A stretch of 53,197 nucleotides of DNA, from positions 1 through 53,197 of the forward strand of contig DCIR01000086.1 of NCBI GenBank assembly GCA_002317155.1, in the 5' to 3' direction. The stretch's first letter is position 1; each line of letters starts with the position of its first letter. Both the position numbers and the translations under genes were made by a program. The notes below the pieces were generated by a model. It had not been told where the DNA came from and did no database searches. It worked only from the letters and a program-made list of their open reading frames with translations. Positions 52,836 to 53,197 of this stretch are shown piece after piece. This DNA is from Lachnospiraceae bacterium UBA1721. GTDB lineage: Bacteria > Bacillota > Clostridia > Lachnospirales > Lachnospiraceae.

Positions 52836-53005
52836 AATGTTGCCCTTGCTGTTTTGCACTTAATAAATAACAATTTATTTTAGTCTATCTGGCTGTGTTT
52901 TTTCAATATTTATACTCTCTAATATAGGGTTTTCTATTGATAAATAATGGATATGTGTATTATTCTGTAGATAATTGTTGTTTTTATGTAATTAGGAGGA
53001 AAAAT

Positions 53006-53197
53006 ATGTTTTGTACTAATTGTGGAACGACATTAAATGATGGTGTCACATTTTGTACCAATTGTGGACAGAAAATGGTTCCGGCTTCGTCTGTAGCGCA
53101 GGCAGCAGCTCCTCAGCCTGAAGCAGTTGCATCGCCCTATGCACAGCCCGGACAGCAGTATACAGATCCTTCGCAGGCAGCATATGCACCGCAGCAG
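53006..53197 (+). CDS. Zinc-ribbon protein (partial, 3' end outside the window)
   Basis: The first 64 codons are visible: a zinc ribbon with two CxxC pairs (FCTNCGTTLNDGVTFCTNCGQK), followed by an Ala/Pro/Gln-rich linker. This arrangement is typical of zinc-ribbon membrane proteins in Lachnospiraceae. AGGAGGA lies 6 nt before ATG 53006. The upstream gap (52860-53005) is AT-rich; TTGATA (52937-52942) with TATTAT (52958-52963) is a weak candidate promoter. Confidence 0.85.
   Translation, partial: MFCTNCGTTLNDGVTFCTNCGQKMVPASSVAQAAAPQPEAVASPYAQPGQQYTDPSQAAYAPQQ

Overview
The window looks like chromosomal DNA of a low-GC, plant-polysaccharide-using Firmicute, most likely a Lachnospiraceae close to Butyrivibrio/Pseudobutyrivibrio. 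This is inferred from the yaaO-yaaR-holB-ricT-yabB-rsmI gene order shared with Bacillus, a DUF6472-type small Cys protein, a FeoA-FeoB fusion with its Cys-rich partner, a GH43 xylosidase, a Pct-like CoA-transferase and AGGAGG-type ribosome binding sites. No complete phage, insertion sequence, CRISPR array or rRNA operon is visible.

Layout. 1-500: tRNA genes (3' end of a probable initiator tRNA, then tRNA-Phe) followed by what looks like the N-terminal remnant of a tyrosine recombinase. 503-7847: a housekeeping cluster (Orn/Lys/Arg decarboxylase fold, guanylate-kinase-like protein, YaaR, DNA polymerase III delta', RicT with a very long charged tail, TrmN6-like and RsmI methyltransferases, small Cys protein). 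7900-14724: pentose-phosphate genes (araD, split transketolase, rpe) interleaved with a phosphoesterase lipoprotein, an SseB-like protein and an orphan ABC binding lipoprotein. 14751-21409: PAP2 phosphatase, then the MoxR / DUF58 / transglutaminase membrane cluster, then an ECF-type sigma factor with a membrane partner. 21464-25920: SPFH/zinc-ribbon protein, ferrous iron uptake (FeoAB fusion plus Cys-rich protein), and a stand-alone LarC C-terminal domain on the minus strand. 26225-32151: a MacB/FtsX-type ABC system and a polar amino acid ABC transporter.

32224-38835 is the accessory part: a polytopic membrane protein, an Xre regulator and a diguanylate cyclase on the minus strand, two membrane proteins of unknown role, and an HTH gene whose promoter carries a perfect palindrome between -35 and -10. 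That HTH gene is followed by a translationally coupled ORF of only 26 codons that ends at the 3' end of tRNA-Pro. 39036-51952: DUF896, an RlmI-like methyltransferase, a small autonomous ORF, GH43, CoA-transferase, NAD synthetase, a DUF3048 lipoprotein, an amidohydrolase, exonuclease III and a SUV3-like RNA helicase. 52059-end: an ABC permease on the minus strand, which may belong with the orphan binding protein at 12869, and the start of a zinc-ribbon protein.

The best candidates for something less described are the HTH/operator/truncated-partner module beside tRNA-Pro, the palindrome and orphan-terminator region around 26000-26120, the guanylate-kinase-like protein in the position of tmk, and the bacterial SUV3-like helicase with an RGG-like tail. 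I did not see a clearly novel multi-gene system. All family names come from motif recognition, without database searching.
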